Shown here one piece after another: positions 1 through 8,453 of a stretch of DNA of 64,000 bases. The notes below the pieces were generated by a model that was given only the letters and a program-made list of their open reading frames with translations, was not told where the DNA came from and did not search any database. How positions within the stretch are numbered: position 1 is the stretch's first letter; each line of letters begins with the position of its first letter. The stretch is from Dysgonomonas sp. 520 (GTDB lineage Bacteria; Bacteroidota; Bacteroidia; Bacteroidales; Dysgonomonadaceae). Made by a program: the position numbers and the translations under genes. The stretch covers positions 33,488 to 97,487 of the forward strand of contig NZ_QVMP01000010.1 of the NCBI RefSeq assembly GCF_010501095.1. Reading direction: 5' to 3'.

Positions 1-2
1 TA

Positions 3-551
3 CCGCAAATCAAGGATATATCGAAGCGATATGAACCGAATGCCGATCTGGCAAATAAACTTTGGGAGGAAGATACCAGAGAATTGAAAATATTGGCCAC
101 ATTGCTTTATCCGTTGGACGAATTTTCGGAAAATGACGCAAAAAGATGGCTCGAAGCGATAATCAATCAGGAAATAAGGGAGCAAGTCTGCTTCAATCTT
201 TTTCAGAATTTGCCTTTTGCTCAAAAGGTTGCTGTGGAGTGGAGCAATTCGGACAAACAAATGTTCCGCACAACAGGGTATTGGCTTTTGGGCAGATTGC
301 TGTTGTTGAAAAGAACGGAGGGGGAAATTGCGGTCAATCGCTTCTCCCATATCATTTCCGACGTAGAGAGTGACGATTCTTCGCTGCGAAAAGCTGCCAT
401 ACAGCTATTGAAATATATCGGGCGTCAATCAGGATCTGATGCGATTGATATCTTATCTTTATTTAAAGGCTATGAAGGTTCGAAAGACGATCTGAAAAGA
501 GAGATCTACGATAGCCTTCAGTTCGAATTTGATTTCTACGGACAAGATTGA
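3..551 (+). CDS. DNA alkylation repair protein, AlkD-like (5' end outside window)
   Basis: The reading frame is open from the window edge, so an internal TTG at 84 is not the true start and the gene begins upstream. The visible 182 codons are helical and HEAT-repeat-like. They include an LWEEDTRELKILATLL stretch typical of AlkD-type DNA glycosylases, which excise alkylated bases without flipping them. The usual family length is about 220-235 residues, so perhaps 40-50 residues are missing. It converges on the hemerythrin gene with only 3 bp between stop codons. Family assignment is by pattern recognition. A general HEAT-repeat protein is the alternative. Confidence 0.65.
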   Translation, partial: PQIKDISKRYEPNADLANKLWEEDTRELKILATLLYPLDEFSENDAKRWLEAIINQEIREQVCFNLFQNLPFAQKVAVEWSNSDKQMFRTTGYWLLGRLLLLKRTEGEIAVNRFSHIISDVESDDSSLRKAAIQLLKYIGRQSGSDAIDILSLFKGYEGSKDDLKREIYDSLQFEFDFYGQD

Positions 552-554
552 TCG

Positions 555-1247
555 TTATTTGTTTTCAATACTCTTTACACGAGGGATAATCAGCTCTTCC
601 TCGATGAACGTATGTGCCTGTAAGTCGTCCTGACACATATAAAGTTCCATGAGAATATTGGTAATCAGTTTTTGATCTTTCATTCCCGGAACATATTTCA
701 TCAGTATATGTTTCAGGTCTTTCATTTTTTCCTCTATATCGTTATGCCTTTCTTCAAAAACATCAATTGAGTATACAGTCTCCTGTGTTCTGCTCAACAA
801 AGACCGGATGTAGGGAAATGCTACTTCGTCTTCATATTTCATGTGTTCGTTTACTTCTTTCACATAATTATCGAAGAAATTCATGACAAGGGTTTTCATA
901 TCCTGCTCTTGCTCGGAATATACCATATCCAGTTTTCGGCGGATATTGGGCAACCGGTTTTCCAGAAAATATTCATGCGAGCTGTTCAGGTAATGAAGAA
1001 ACGGCGACAATGGCAATTGATTAAATATTTCATGAATATTCGACACCGGCCTGCACGCATGAAAATTTGCAAGGAAAATGAAGCAGTCTGCATCAAAGCC
1101 GATTTCTTCGCAAACAGCCTCTACGCTTTTCTCGCCAAAACCCAGTCTTATTTTCAGTTTGCTCAGCAACAATAACAACTTGTAGTCTGCATCGATCAAG
1201 TCAGACATTTTCATTTTTTTGCTGAATACTATTGTTATCTCGTTCAT
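555..1247 (-). CDS. Hemerythrin-like di-iron protein (RIC/YtfE-like)
   Basis: This 230-residue protein has a C-terminal hemerythrin-like four-helix bundle with plausible metal ligands at H91, H135, E139, H168, H212 and E216/E217, including the HxxxE pairs HMKYE and HTFIEE. The N-terminal 60 residues are a separate helical region, as in ScdA/YtfE repair-of-iron-centre proteins. Such proteins act in the cytoplasm on iron-sulfur cluster repair or nitric oxide/oxygen stress. The specific role here is inferred. It lies 46 bp downstream of a NarL-like regulator on the same strand, so the two are probably co-transcribed. A second ATG lies 11 codons in. Confidence 0.75.
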   Translation of the reverse strand: MNEITIVFSKKMKMSDLIDADYKLLLLLSKLKIRLGFGEKSVEAVCEEIGFDADCFIFLANFHACRPVSNIHEIFNQLPLSPFLHYLNSSHEYFLENRLPNIRRKLDMVYSEQEQDMKTLVMNFFDNYVKEVNEHMKYEDEVAFPYIRSLLSRTQETVYSIDVFEERHNDIEEKMKDLKHILMKYVPGMKDQKLITNILMELYMCQDDLQAHTFIEEELIIPRVKSIENK

Positions 1248-1293
1248 ATCTTTTGTCTTCCGTCTATTAACAAAAAGGGCCTGATGCCTTTAT

Positions 1294-1893
1294 TTAGTAT
1301 TTTATATCTTCTATATTGATAAATTTATTAATAATGGCATAAATTGTAAGCCCCGACACACTGTGTATCTCCAACTTCCGGGCAATATTGCGCCGGTGGG
1401 TTATCACCGTATGGATTGATATGTTGTGATGATCAGCTATTTCTTTGTTGCTCATTCCCTTCACAATGCTCACCAATATCTCCTTTTCCCTGTCGCTCAG
1501 TTCGCTCTGGTCTGATGCCGTTTGAGATTCTTTAGTTAATGCCTTCGTCAGTGTTTCTTCTATCCTTACATTCGAATCATTGATCTGGATGATAGCGTCA
1601 TAAGAACGGTAAAATCTTTCGTCGATCATATTATAAACAAGCGCAATGATAGAAGTTTCATTATCCAGTTTCAGTTGTTGTTTTATATCGTGCTTCGATG
1701 TATGCCCCAATATCATCGGGTTAATTATGATTGCATCGGGTTTCAAAATATCCAATTGGTAATTTATATTTTCAAATTCCTTTATTTCAACAACTTTTGA
1801 TACAATCGGCAATTGCGACAAAACATGTACCAATCCCTTCCGGATTATGTACGAGGTTTCGGCAACCGCCAATGTTTTCTTTGTATTCGACAT
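1294..1893 (-). CDS. NarL/LuxR-family regulator with degenerate receiver
   Basis: This 199-residue protein has a LuxR/GerE helix-turn-helix at about residues 131-195 (LSDREKEIL, then MSNKEIADHHNIS and HTVITHRRNI). The N-terminal part has receiver-like spacing, but the position normally holding the phosphorylated aspartate reads IIINP, with N58 in place of Asp. Phosphorylation at the usual site is therefore unlikely. The neighbouring hemerythrin gene follows in the same orientation, which suggests that the regulator controls it or that the hemerythrin serves as its sensor. No histidine kinase is nearby. Confidence 0.75.
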   Translation of the reverse strand: MSNTKKTLAVAETSYIIRKGLVHVLSQLPIVSKVVEIKEFENINYQLDILKPDAIIINPMILGHTSKHDIKQQLKLDNETSIIALVYNMIDERFYRSYDAIIQINDSNVRIEETLTKALTKESQTASDQSELSDREKEILVSIVKGMSNKEIADHHNISIHTVITHRRNIARKLEIHSVSGLTIYAIINKFINIEDIKY

Positions 1894-1976
1894 TTTCTTA
1901 CTGATGGCTTATCTGGAATGGTTCTTTATAAGGATACAAATTACGATATAATTATCTTAATATACAAGCATTACCT

Positions 1977-2154
1977 GTAGTGCATTTATAGCTTTAATGT
2001 TAAAGCATTTATAATGAGATTTTTATTTAAACTGTCATTCTGAACGAAGTGAAGAATCTGGGCTTTTAGTCTTAGATCCTTCGTTTTACTCAGGATGACA
2101 AGATGATTATGTATTATCTTTCAATCTGTAGCCTTTTATTTTTTAATGCACTAC
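1977..2154. repeat. Nested inverted-repeat element, copy 1 (GTCATTCTGA core)
   Basis: An inner inverted repeat at 2033-2100 begins TGTCATTCTGAACGAAG and ends with CAGGATGACA, the classic Bacteroidota dispersed repeat. It sits inside an outer pair of arms, GTAGTGCATT (1977-1986) and AATGCACTAC (2145-2154). Related cores lie at 10.79-10.86 kb and 16.96-17.03 kb, each with different outer arms. The element fills most of the gap between the divergent NarL-like and recF genes. No coding potential is seen. Confidence 0.75.
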
Positions 2155-2211
2155 GAGTAAGCATTCTCCGACTCTTTGTCTGCCGATGGCAAATTTTTAT
2201 CCGGATTGTTG

Positions 2212-2219
2212 TATCTTTG
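2212..2219 (+). promoter_or_regulatory. Promoter -7 box for recF
   Basis: TATCTTTG matches the Bacteroidota TAnnTTTG box exactly. Transcription would begin near 2226, just before the ATG at 2240, which argues against a longer upstream recF start at 2186. No convincing -33 element is seen. Confidence 0.6.
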
Positions 2220-2239
2220 TTTTACTAATCGGATTGCAG

Positions 2240-3352
2240 ATGATTCTCGAAAGAATAAATATACTCAATTATAAGAACATAGAACAGGCGGAACTGACTT
2301 TTTCGCCCAAACTGAATTGTTTTATCGGAAACAACGGGATGGGAAAAACCAATCTGCTGGATGCTATCTACTACCTCTCGTTCTGTAAGAGCCATACCAA
2401 TCTGGTCGATTCGCAGAATATAAAGCACGATGCCGATTTTTCCCTCATCCAGGGTTGGTATTCGCAGCAGAACGGAAAAACCGACGAGTATTTGTGCAGC
2501 CTGAAAAGGCGACACAAAAAAATATTCAAAAAAAATAAGAAAGAGTACGATAAATTATCCGAACATATAGGGTCGCTCCCTTTGGTGCTGATTTCACCGT
2601 CCGACTCGGATATCATCGGGGGAGGAAGCGAAGAAAGGCGTCGCCTGATGGATGTGTCTATTTCTCAATTCGACAAAGAGTATCTGCACCATCTTATTAA
2701 ATACAACAACTGCCTGCAACAAAGAAATGCCCTTCTGCGTATGGAACATGCAGCCGACGAAACTCTTTTCGGCTTGTGGGAAGAGCAATTGGCTCAGGAA
2801 GGGTTGCATATTTTTGAAAAAAGGCAGCAGTTTATTAATCGGTTGACACCTCTGTTTCAGCGGTTCTACGATTATGTTTGCCAGTCTAATGAAGTGGTTT
2901 CGTTGTCTTATCGTTCCCAACTCAATCAGGACGACTTTATGACTGTTCTGAAAAACAAGCGGGAAAAAGACAGGATGTTGGGGTATACTTCTTTTGGTGT
3001 TCATCGGGACGATCTGGAAATGTATCTGGGCGATTATCCGATAAAGAAAGTAGGATCGCAAGGACAAAATAAAACATACCTTATAGCCTTGAAATTGGCT
3101 CAGTTTGATTATTTATCTCATTCCGAACCCATTAAGCCGATATTGTTGCTCGACGACATTTTCGATAAACTCGATACGTCGAGAGTAAAGCAAATTGTAC
3201 AACTTGTGTCGGGAGACGATTTTGGTCAGATATTTATCACCGATACCAACAGGGAGCATCTGACAGACCTGCTGGCCGTTACAGATGGTAATTATAAGGT
3301 ATTCAAAGCCGAACAAGGAAGTATATCCGAAGAAATAGTCAATGCTCAATGA
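2240..3352 (+). CDS. recF: DNA replication and repair protein RecF
   Basis: This 370-residue SMC-like ATPase loads RecA at gapped DNA together with RecO and RecR. Walker A is GNNGMGKT (residues 30-37) and Walker B is ILLLDDIFDKLD near the C-terminus, followed by the switch region with FITDTN. The start MILERINILNYKN is the usual beginning of RecF. An in-frame ATG 18 codons upstream would precede the predicted transcription start, so it was not used. The stop overlaps the start of the DUF721 gene by 4 bp, so the two are translationally linked. Confidence 0.95.
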   Translation: MILERINILNYKNIEQAELTFSPKLNCFIGNNGMGKTNLLDAIYYLSFCKSHTNLVDSQNIKHDADFSLIQGWYSQQNGKTDEYLCSLKRRHKKIFKKNKKEYDKLSEHIGSLPLVLISPSDSDIIGGGSEERRRLMDVSISQFDKEYLHHLIKYNNCLQQRNALLRMEHAADETLFGLWEEQLAQEGLHIFEKRQQFINRLTPLFQRFYDYVCQSNEVVSLSYRSQLNQDDFMTVLKNKREKDRMLGYTSFGVHRDDLEMYLGDYPIKKVGSQGQNKTYLIALKLAQFDYLSHSEPIKPILLLDDIFDKLDTSRVKQIVQLVSGDDFGQIFITDTNREHLTDLLAVTDGNYKVFKAEQGSISEEIVNAQ

Positions 3353-3642
3353 GAAAGAAAAATTCAGAAAGTATAGGTGAAGCCATCAGGCAGTATTTCG
3401 AAGAAAACCCTTTCTTCAAAAGAAAGCTGGCCGAAAGTAAAGTGATTTCCGGATGGCATATCATTTTCAGCAAAACGATCAGTTCGTATACATCGGACGT
3501 ATACCTGAAAAATAATATCCTTTATGTGCATCTCACATCATCCGTTCTTCGCTCCGAGCTGTCGATGGCCAAAGAGAAAATGATTGACGATCTGAACAAG
3601 CATGTAGGGATGTATGTCGTAAAAAATATAATTTTCAGATAA
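3349..3642 (+). CDS. DUF721 (DciA-related) family protein
   Basis: This 97-residue protein has the DUF721 pattern: a helical N-terminus, an SGWHIIF block, then an alternating segment ending in LTSSVLRSEL and a terminal helix. DUF721 includes DciA, the helicase-loading factor of bacteria that lack DnaC/DnaI. The helicase role here is an inference from the family. It overlaps recF by 4 bp, an arrangement common in Bacteroidota and consistent with a replication function. Confidence 0.8.
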   Translation: MRKKNSESIGEAIRQYFEENPFFKRKLAESKVISGWHIIFSKTISSYTSDVYLKNNILYVHLTSSVLRSELSMAKEKMIDDLNKHVGMYVVKNIIFR

Positions 3643-3685
3643 ACATCGTTGTTATTTTTCAGAATATTCAACGAATTTCAACGAA

Positions 3686-3722
3686 AAAAGAGTGTGTTTT
3701 CAAAACATGCTCTTTTGTTCTT
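3686..3722 (+). terminator. Terminator after recF-DUF721
   Basis: A long A/T-rich stem pairs 3686-3700 with 3702-3716 (15 possible pairs, two of them G-U, tip closed). The 3' arm ends CTCTTTT and runs into TGTTCTTTT. It lies 44 bp past the DUF721 stop. Confidence 0.7.
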
Positions 3723-4113
3723 TTAGGCAGCCTCAAAAAACATTTTTCGCTATTTAAGTTCAGAACCGACCTGAAACCCTCTTGTTTCGATTATCGAAAC
3801 AATCTGCGTTTTTGCAGGCGAAGATTGTAACAATGCCGTGGCAAGTTTTCACATTTAATTACGAATATAAATTTCACAATATTTAAATTTGCTAATGAAG
3901 ATTAAGATATTGCAAAAAAGATTGTTAATAGAAAATATTGTTGTCTCGTAACATAAGGAGTTCTTTTTTTCTCTCATTCTGATAGACTCAGCCCTAGTAT
4001 TGATACCCATTTTTAAGTCTTCACCATTTTCGTCTATCACCAAACAGCCATCTTTATCTGGTTATGGTTCGTTTTAATAAAAGTTCTTTGTTACAATATT
4101 CAGCAATAGAAGA
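3723..4113. other. Gene-free stretch with near-perfect palindrome at 3782-3802
   Basis: No convincing gene is seen. The arms TTGTTTCGAT and ATCGAAACAA form a 21-bp palindrome at 3782-3802, followed by a small CTGC/GCAG hairpin. A 62-codon minus-strand frame at 3855-4043 (MVIDENGEDLKMGINTRAES) is open but has no recognisable family and a lysine/isoleucine-rich tail. It may be a gene relic. Confidence 0.5.
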
Positions 4114-4143
4114 AAGGCTCTCAAGAAATTGGGAGCCTTTTCA
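4114..4143 (-). terminator. Terminator of the coiled-coil lipoprotein gene
   Basis: AAAGGCTCTC (4114-4123) pairs with GGGAGCCTTT, and both flanks are A/T-rich, so it could work in both directions. It lies just downstream of the minus-strand lipoprotein gene that ends at 4177. Confidence 0.65.
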
Positions 4144-4176
4144 TGTTATTATTGGCGCAATTGATTAATGTTTACA

Positions 4177-4551
4177 CTATTTCAGTTTGTTCTTCACATC
4201 CTCCGATGCTTTTTTTACTTCATCCTTTACGTCTTTCGCACCGGCCTTCACATCTTCTTTCGCATCGTTCAATGCGCTTTTGGCTTTGTCGGCAGTTTTA
4301 TCCACAGTCTTACCGATAGAATCTGCAGCAGCGCCAACTTTTTCCGTCACGTTTTTCTCTGTTTCGCTCCAGGCATCTTTTGTTTTATCCACTCCTTCAT
4401 CGATTTTGTCGGCTGTCTTATCCGCAGCATCCTCTACCGACTCTTTCGCATCCTGATAACCCTGTTCGACATCTTTTTTCGTCTTGTCGTTACACGATGC
4501 AACAGAGAAAAGCAAACCCACAACAAACAATACACTAAAAATCTTTTTCAT
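4177..4551 (-). CDS. Small lipoprotein with amphipathic helical repeats
   Basis: This 124-residue protein has a lipoprotein signal peptide (MKKIFSVLFVVGLLFSVASC, lipidated Cys20). The rest is an Ala/Lys/Asp/Glu-rich helix built from 11-residue-like repeats such as DKTADKIDEGVDKTKDA. It resembles LEA-like, YtxH-like or apolipoprotein-like helices. It is probably anchored in the inner or outer membrane facing the periplasm. Function is unknown. Proteins of this kind are often linked to envelope or desiccation stress, but nothing in the neighbourhood supports that here. Confidence 0.75.
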   Translation of the reverse strand: MKKIFSVLFVVGLLFSVASCNDKTKKDVEQGYQDAKESVEDAADKTADKIDEGVDKTKDAWSETEKNVTEKVGAAADSIGKTVDKTADKAKSALNDAKEDVKAGAKDVKDEVKKASEDVKNKLK

Positions 4552-4721
4552 TTTGTTTTTCTTTTAATAAAAAATTAATCTGCAAAAAATGGCTTCATTA
4601 CAACACCATCTGTTAGATAACATTAGCAAATGTTTTTTGTTCAAGGAGTTTTACCGGTCAAAAATTATCATTTTTATTAAAGAAGATAGGGTATTATGTT
4701 CATTATGTTATTTTTTACATG

Positions 4722-4729
4722 TATTTTTG
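4722..4729 (+). promoter_or_regulatory. Candidate promoter -7 box for carB
   Basis: TATTTTTG fits TAnnTTTG and implies a 5' leader of about 160 nt before carB. The leader carries the 5-bp hairpin at 4745-4759 followed by a U-rich stretch. This layout would suit attenuation, but that is only a guess. Confidence 0.45.
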
Positions 4730-4744
4730 CAAAAAAATGTTCTT

Positions 4745-4759
4745 AAGGTCGCAGACCTA
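4745..4759 (-). repeat. AAGGT-N5-ACCTT hairpin motif, carB leader copy
   Basis: Read on the minus strand the site is TAGGTCTGCGACCTT. Three related copies lie at 16092-16106, 38299-38313 and 42718-42732, all in 5' regions of genes. The consensus is WAGGTHTGMRACCTT. Confidence 0.55.
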
Positions 4760-4895
4760 TTTGTTGTTTTTGTAAGTATAACGGCAAAAGATATTTAATC
4801 TTTAAAAGTATATCATCGAATACTATCTGTTGCTTACAATTACTGAAATTCAGAAAATACAATACACTATATAAATAATCGACTTCAAGAAATCT

Positions 4896-7800
4896 ATGTC
4901 AGTTAACAAGAAAATTAAAAAAGTAATCGTACTTGGATCGGGTGCGCTTAAGATCGGACAAGCGGGAGAGTTTGACTATTCAGGATCGCAGGCTCTGAAA
5001 GCCTTGAAAGAGGAAGGTATTTACACTATCCTGATAAACCCGAATATAGCAACCATCCAAACTTCGGAAGGAATTGCCGATCAGGTTTATTTTTTGCCTG
5101 TAACGCCCTACTTTGTTGAGGAAATTATAAAAAAGGAGCAAGCCGATGGCATACTACTTGCATTTGGTGGACAAACCGCATTGAACTGCGGTACGGAAAT
5201 GTACTTGAACGGCACTCTGAAAAAATACGGAGTAGAAGTTTTGGGTACATCTGTCGAAGCCATTATGGCAACCGAAGACCGTGACCTTTTTGTAAAGAAA
5301 CTGGACGAAATAAATATAAAAACACCTGTAAGCGAAGCGGTAGAAACAATGCAAGACGCCATAGCGGCAGCAAACAGAATCGGTTTTCCGGTAATGGTGC
5401 GTTCGGCATACGCTTTGGGTGGATTAGGTAGTGGAATAAGCGACAATCTGGAAGATTTCAAAGCGTTGTGCGAGAGTTCTTTTGCCTATTCGAAACAAAT
5501 TCTTGTAGAGGAGTCATTGAAGGGGTGGAAAGAAATTGAGTTTGAGGTGATACGAGACAAAAACGACCACTGCTTCACTGTTGCCAGCATGGAAAACTTC
5601 GATCCGCTTGGTATTCATACCGGAGAAAGTATAGTTGTGGCTCCAACCTGCTCGCTCGACGATAAAGAGTTGTCTATGTTGCAGGAAATATCGAAAACTG
5701 CCATACGCCACATCGGAATTGTAGGAGAATGTAATATTCAATACGCTTTCAATTCCGAAACTGACGATTACCGTGTTATTGAAGTGAATGCCCGCTTGAG
5801 CCGTTCGTCGGCACTGGCATCCAAAGCTACGGGATATCCCTTGGCATTTGTTGCTGCAAAACTAGCCTTAGGATATACCTTAGACCAAATTGGCGAAATG
5901 GGCACGCCAAATTCAGCCTATGTTGCTCCATCCTTAGACTATCTGATATGCAAAATTCCCCGTTGGGATTTAACCAAATTTGCAGGAGTATCCCGTTTGA
6001 TAGGCTCTAGTATGAAGTCTGTCGGAGAAATCATGTCGATCGGTAAAACTTTTGAAGAGATCATTCAAAAAGGGCTTCGCATGATTGGGCAGGGAATGCA
6101 CGGATTTGTTGGAAACCATGAACTTGAATTCGGCAACCTTGATGACGAACTCTCAAACCCAACAGACTTGCGTGTATTTGCTATTGCCAAAGCCTTTGAA
6201 GAAGGATATACAATAGAGAGAATACATGATCTGACTAAGATTGACCCGTGGTTTTTGGGTAAACTGAAAAACATACACGACTACTCTATTACATTGCAAC
6301 AATATAATAAGGTGGAAGAAGTTCCGGCAGATGTATTGCTTCAAGCAAAACGGTTGGGATTCTCCGATTTCCAGATTGCCCGTTTTGTAGAAAACCCTGA
6401 AGGAAACGTAGAAAAAGAAACTTTGAAGGTGCGTTCGGCTCGTAAAAAAGCGAATGTTTTGCCTTCGGTTAAGCGAATAAACACCATAGCTTCTGAAAAC
6501 CCAGAGTTGACAAACTATTTGTATATGACTTATGATGGTTCGGATCATGATGTTGCTTACTTCAAAAACGACAAATCGGTTGTTGTACTTGGTTCGGGAG
6601 CCTATCGCATAGGTAGTTCCGTAGAGTTTGACTGGTGTTCTGTAAACGCCGTTCAAACAGCACGTAAACTGGGATATAAGTCTATAATGATAAATTACAA
6701 TCCGGAAACAGTATCAACGGATTATGACATGTGCGACCGCCTCTATTTTGACGAGTTGTCGTTCGAACGTGTTCTGGATGTACTTGATCTGGAAATGCCG
6801 AAAGGGGTTATCGTTTCGGTAGGAGGACAAATACCTAACAACCTTGCAATCAGGCTTCACCGTCAGGATATCCCGATTTTGGGAACATCACCTCTATCTA
6901 TCGACCGTGCCGAAAACCGTCATAAGTTTTCGAGTATGCTCGATCAGTTAGACATTGACCAACCGGCTTGGCAAGAGCTTTCGAGCATGGATGAAATCTA
7001 CGATTTTGTAAAGAAAGTAGGTTATCCGGTTCTTGTGCGTCCATCTTATGTGCTTTCGGGGGCGGCAATGAATGTCTGCTATAATACCGAAGAATTGGAA
7101 ACATTCTTGAAGCTGGCAGCAAAAGTATCGAAAGAATATCCTGTTGTGGTTTCTCAATTCCTTCAAAATGCCAAGGAAATAGAATTTGACGCTGTGGCTC
7201 AAAACGGTGAAGTTGTAGAATATGCCATTTCTGAGCATGTGGAGTTTGCAGGAGTTCACTCCGGAGATGCCACATTGGTATTCCCTGCACAAAAAATTTA
7301 CTTCGAAACTGCCCGCCGCATCAAGCGAATAAGTCGTAAGATAGCAAAAGAACTAAACATAAGCGGTCCGTTCAATATTCAATTCTTAGCTAAAAACAAT
7401 TACGTGAAAGTGATTGAGTGTAACCTGCGTGCATCACGTAGTTTCCCATTCGTGTCTAAGGTGTTGAAACGAAATTTCATAGAAACAGCCACACGCATAA
7501 TGCTTGACGCATCGTACGAAAAACCAGATAATGCAAATTTCGATATCGACTGGATCGGGGTAAAAGCCTCTCAGTTCTCGTTCTCCCGTTTGCACAATGC
7601 AGACCCGGTTCTAGGAGTAGACATGTCGTCTACCGGAGAAGTGGGATGTATTGGAGACGATTTCAGCGAAGCATTGCTGACCGCCATGATTTCGGTAGGA
7701 TACAGTATTCCGAAGAAAAGCGTAATGGTTTCGTCGGGCGACAGCAAATCGAAGGTCGACCTTTTGGATGCTTGCAAAATGCTCCAAGAAAACAATTACG

Positions 7801-8120
7801 AAATATATGCTACGGCAGGAACAAAACAATTTTTATCGGAAAATGGAGTCAATGCAGCAGTTGTTAGTTGGCCCGATGAAGAAAAAGAGAATAATGTAAT
7901 GGATATGATCGCAAATCATAAATTCGATTTGATCGTAAATATTCCAAAAAATCATTCACGTCGCGAGTTGACCAATGGTTATAAAATCCGTCGAGGAGCA
8001 ATTGATCACAATATTCCTCTGATTACCAATTCACGTTTGGCTAGTGCATTCATTCAATCATTCTGCGAAATGAAAGAGGCCGACATTCCAATCAAGAGTT
8101 GGCAGGAGTATAAACTGTAA
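4896..8120 (+). CDS. carB: Carbamoyl-phosphate synthase large subunit
   Basis: This 1074-residue protein is full length for CarB. It makes carbamoyl phosphate from bicarbonate, ATP and ammonia for pyrimidine and arginine synthesis. The two homologous halves are visible: GSGALKIGQAGEFDYSG opens the carboxyphosphate half, and GSGAYRIGSSVEFDWCSV near residue 563 opens the carbamoyl-phosphate half. The last ~140 residues are the MGS-like allosteric domain. The ammonia-supplying subunit gene carA is not adjacent. Bacteroidota often carry a second carB elsewhere, so this could be either copy. Confidence 0.93.
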   Translation: MSVNKKIKKVIVLGSGALKIGQAGEFDYSGSQALKALKEEGIYTILINPNIATIQTSEGIADQVYFLPVTPYFVEEIIKKEQADGILLAFGGQTALNCGTEMYLNGTLKKYGVEVLGTSVEAIMATEDRDLFVKKLDEINIKTPVSEAVETMQDAIAAANRIGFPVMVRSAYALGGLGSGISDNLEDFKALCESSFAYSKQILVEESLKGWKEIEFEVIRDKNDHCFTVASMENFDPLGIHTGESIVVAPTCSLDDKELSMLQEISKTAIRHIGIVGECNIQYAFNSETDDYRVIEVNARLSRSSALASKATGYPLAFVAAKLALGYTLDQIGEMGTPNSAYVAPSLDYLICKIPRWDLTKFAGVSRLIGSSMKSVGEIMSIGKTFEEIIQKGLRMIGQGMHGFVGNHELEFGNLDDELSNPTDLRVFAIAKAFEEGYTIERIHDLTKIDPWFLGKLKNIHDYSITLQQYNKVEEVPADVLLQAKRLGFSDFQIARFVENPEGNVEKETLKVRSARKKANVLPSVKRINTIASENPELTNYLYMTYDGSDHDVAYFKNDKSVVVLGSGAYRIGSSVEFDWCSVNAVQTARKLGYKSIMINYNPETVSTDYDMCDRLYFDELSFERVLDVLDLEMPKGVIVSVGGQIPNNLAIRLHRQDIPILGTSPLSIDRAENRHKFSSMLDQLDIDQPAWQELSSMDEIYDFVKKVGYPVLVRPSYVLSGAAMNVCYNTEELETFLKLAAKVSKEYPVVVSQFLQNAKEIEFDAVAQNGEVVEYAISEHVEFAGVHSGDATLVFPAQKIYFETARRIKRISRKIAKELNISGPFNIQFLAKNNYVKVIECNLRASRSFPFVSKVLKRNFIETATRIMLDASYEKPDNANFDIDWIGVKASQFSFSRLHNADPVLGVDMSSTGEVGCIGDDFSEALLTAMISVGYSIPKKSVMVSSGDSKSKVDLLDACKMLQENNYEIYATAGTKQFLSENGVNAAVVSWPDEEKENNVMDMIANHKFDLIVNIPKNHSRRELTNGYKIRRGAIDHNIPLITNSRLASAFIQSFCEMKEADIPIKSWQEYKL

Positions 8121-8155
8121 ACAGGTTTTAATTCTTGTAGACGATAATAAAATGA

Positions 8156-8192
8156 CCCCAAAAAGTTAAATGAAGACTTTTTGGGGTTGTTT
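8156..8192 (+). terminator. Terminator after carB
   Basis: CCCCAAAAAGT (8156-8166) and ACTTTTTGGGG (8176-8186) form a perfect 11-bp stem followed by TTGTTT. It probably also ends the minus-strand tautomerase transcript. Confidence 0.85.
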
Positions 8193-8216
8193 CGTAATTA
8201 GCTTTTGGGGAATGTT

Positions 8217-8435
8217 TTAGTCGTCCACAGTTCCGTCCCAATCTTTTCCAAACTGAATGGAATGTAAAGTTCCGTTCGAGGCCCAGTTTTCGTGGTCATA
8301 CTCATCTATCAGGATGCTTACCCATTCAGGTTTTATTTTCAATACCTTAACCATCGTATTGGTTATTTCTTTCACCAATTCTTGTTTTTGTTCTTCCGAA
8401 CGGCCTTTGGCTATTTTCAGATTAATGATCGGCAT
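8217..8435 (-). CDS. 4-oxalocrotonate tautomerase-family enzyme
   Basis: This 72-residue protein starts MPIINLKIAKGRSEEQKQEL. Removal of Met exposes the catalytic N-terminal proline of the tautomerase superfamily. Members interconvert enol and keto acids, but the substrate cannot be told from sequence. The C-terminal part (SILIDEYDHENWASNG) matches the family layout. It lies 18 bp downstream of the UBA-like gene on the same strand, so the two may be co-transcribed. Confidence 0.85.
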   Translation of the reverse strand: MPIINLKIAKGRSEEQKQELVKEITNTMVKVLKIKPEWVSILIDEYDHENWASNGTLHSIQFGKDWDGTVDD

Positions 8436-8453
8436 AATGTAACAATTATATTT

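Noticed and set aside
3855..4043. 62-codon minus-strand frame MVIDENGEDLKMGINTRAES...
   Set aside because: It has no recognised family, an AT-driven Lys/Ile-rich tail and no clear promoter. It is noted only as a possible relic.
4168..4578. 136-codon plus-strand frame opposite the coiled-coil lipoprotein
   Set aside because: It is the antisense of a low-complexity Lys/Asp/Ala gene, which gives a Phe/Leu-rich shadow. The lipoprotein signal on the other strand is convincing.
4589..4798. 69-codon frame upstream of carB
   Set aside because: It has no family, covers the predicted promoter and leader hairpin, and looks random.
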